From Dirofilaria immitis (taxonomy: Eukaryota > Nematoda > Chromadorea > Rhabditida > Onchocercidae): 64,000 nt of DNA. A program made the position numbers and the translations under genes. This document shows, in pieces, positions 63,914 to 64,000 of the stretch. The stretch lies in assembly GCA_024305405.1 (NCBI GenBank), contig JAKNDB010000087.1, positions 4,900,501-4,964,500 on the forward strand. The letters are read 5' to 3'. The notes below the pieces were generated by a model. That model made no database searches. It was not told where the DNA came from and saw only the letters and a program-made list of their open reading frames with translations. Every line of letters starts with the position of its first letter. Positions within the stretch are counted from its first letter, which is position 1.

Positions 63914-64000
63914 GTGTCTGATCCAACGGCAAATTATTTACATGAAGAGTATAAATCAATTCTGATTTACGAATTTTTGCAGACTGGTCTTTTTAAAAAT
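63914..64000 (+). CDS. Partial exon of a further gene, possibly LisH-like
   Basis: A TTTCTTGGCAG acceptor is followed by 29 open codons to the window end, beginning VSDPTANYLHEEYKS and continuing ILIYEFLQTGLFKN. The pattern I-x-Y-E-F-L-x-x-x-G-L resembles a LisH dimerisation motif, as found at the N-terminus of centrosomal and WD40-associated proteins. A second acceptor-like TTTTTGCAG lies inside the frame near 63981. The rest of the gene lies beyond the window, so the family call is tentative. Confidence 0.35.
   Translation, partial: MSDPTANYLHEEYKSILIYEFLQTGLFKN

Noticed and set aside
1..64000. tRNA, rRNA, spliced-leader RNA, CRISPR or transposase genes
   Set aside because: I looked for T-loop-like GGTTCGA contexts, the conserved 22-nt nematode SL1 sequence, regular spaced repeats and transposase motifs and saw none that hold up; a covariance-model scan was not possible here.

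Overview
The window is AT-rich eukaryotic DNA with short protein-coding exons split by small GT-AG introns. It reads as a draft assembly of a parasitic nematode, most likely a filarial or other spirurid. The evidence is intron style (acceptors of the TTTCAG/TTTTAG type, many introns of 40-400 bp), start codons sitting directly behind acceptor-like sites as expected with spliced-leader trans-splicing, a nematode MyoD (hlh-1), a half-paired-domain (nPax-like) gene, and a divergent nematode DXO/RAI1-like gene. I found no transposase, reverse transcriptase, tRNA, rRNA or CRISPR array. The species call is inference.

Layout: 1-5424 (+) 3' part of a CNNM/ACDP metal-transport mediator; 6604-8395 (-) orphan multipass protein, divergent from a small membrane-protein candidate at about 8984-9694 (+); 11213-14225 (-) orphan single-pass protein with an acidic tail; 15891-19374 (-) DXO/RAI1-like decapping nuclease family member; 19.4-23.9 kb gene-poor, with a GATGAT microsatellite, a GC-rich island and a hairpin cluster; 23907-26600 (+) TTC9-like TPR protein with two internal tandem duplications; 28240-32052 (+) protein tyrosine phosphatase; 33207-33768 (-) nPax-like paired-domain exons; 38630-43506 (-) hlh-1 (MyoD) with a likely E-box-rich promoter upstream; 48429-52067 (-) cytochrome P450; 57030-58922 (+) orphan small protein; 59619-63340 (+) ALG6 glucosyltransferase; 63914-64000 (+) first visible exon of a further gene.

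The genes do not form one pathway; this is an ordinary mixed chromosomal neighbourhood. The most consequential cross-cutting observation is that many otherwise convincing genes contain single-base frame deficits, nearly all at mononucleotide runs (often GG read as G) and often at exon junctions. Because conserved motifs resume immediately in the next frame in several unrelated genes, consensus error in the assembly is more likely than many pseudogenes. No ORF longer than 149 codons exists here, so automatic gene calling on this window would largely fail. Exon models below were assembled by hand from splice signals, reading phase and family motifs; no alignment or search was run. I did not find a convincing undescribed multi-gene system.
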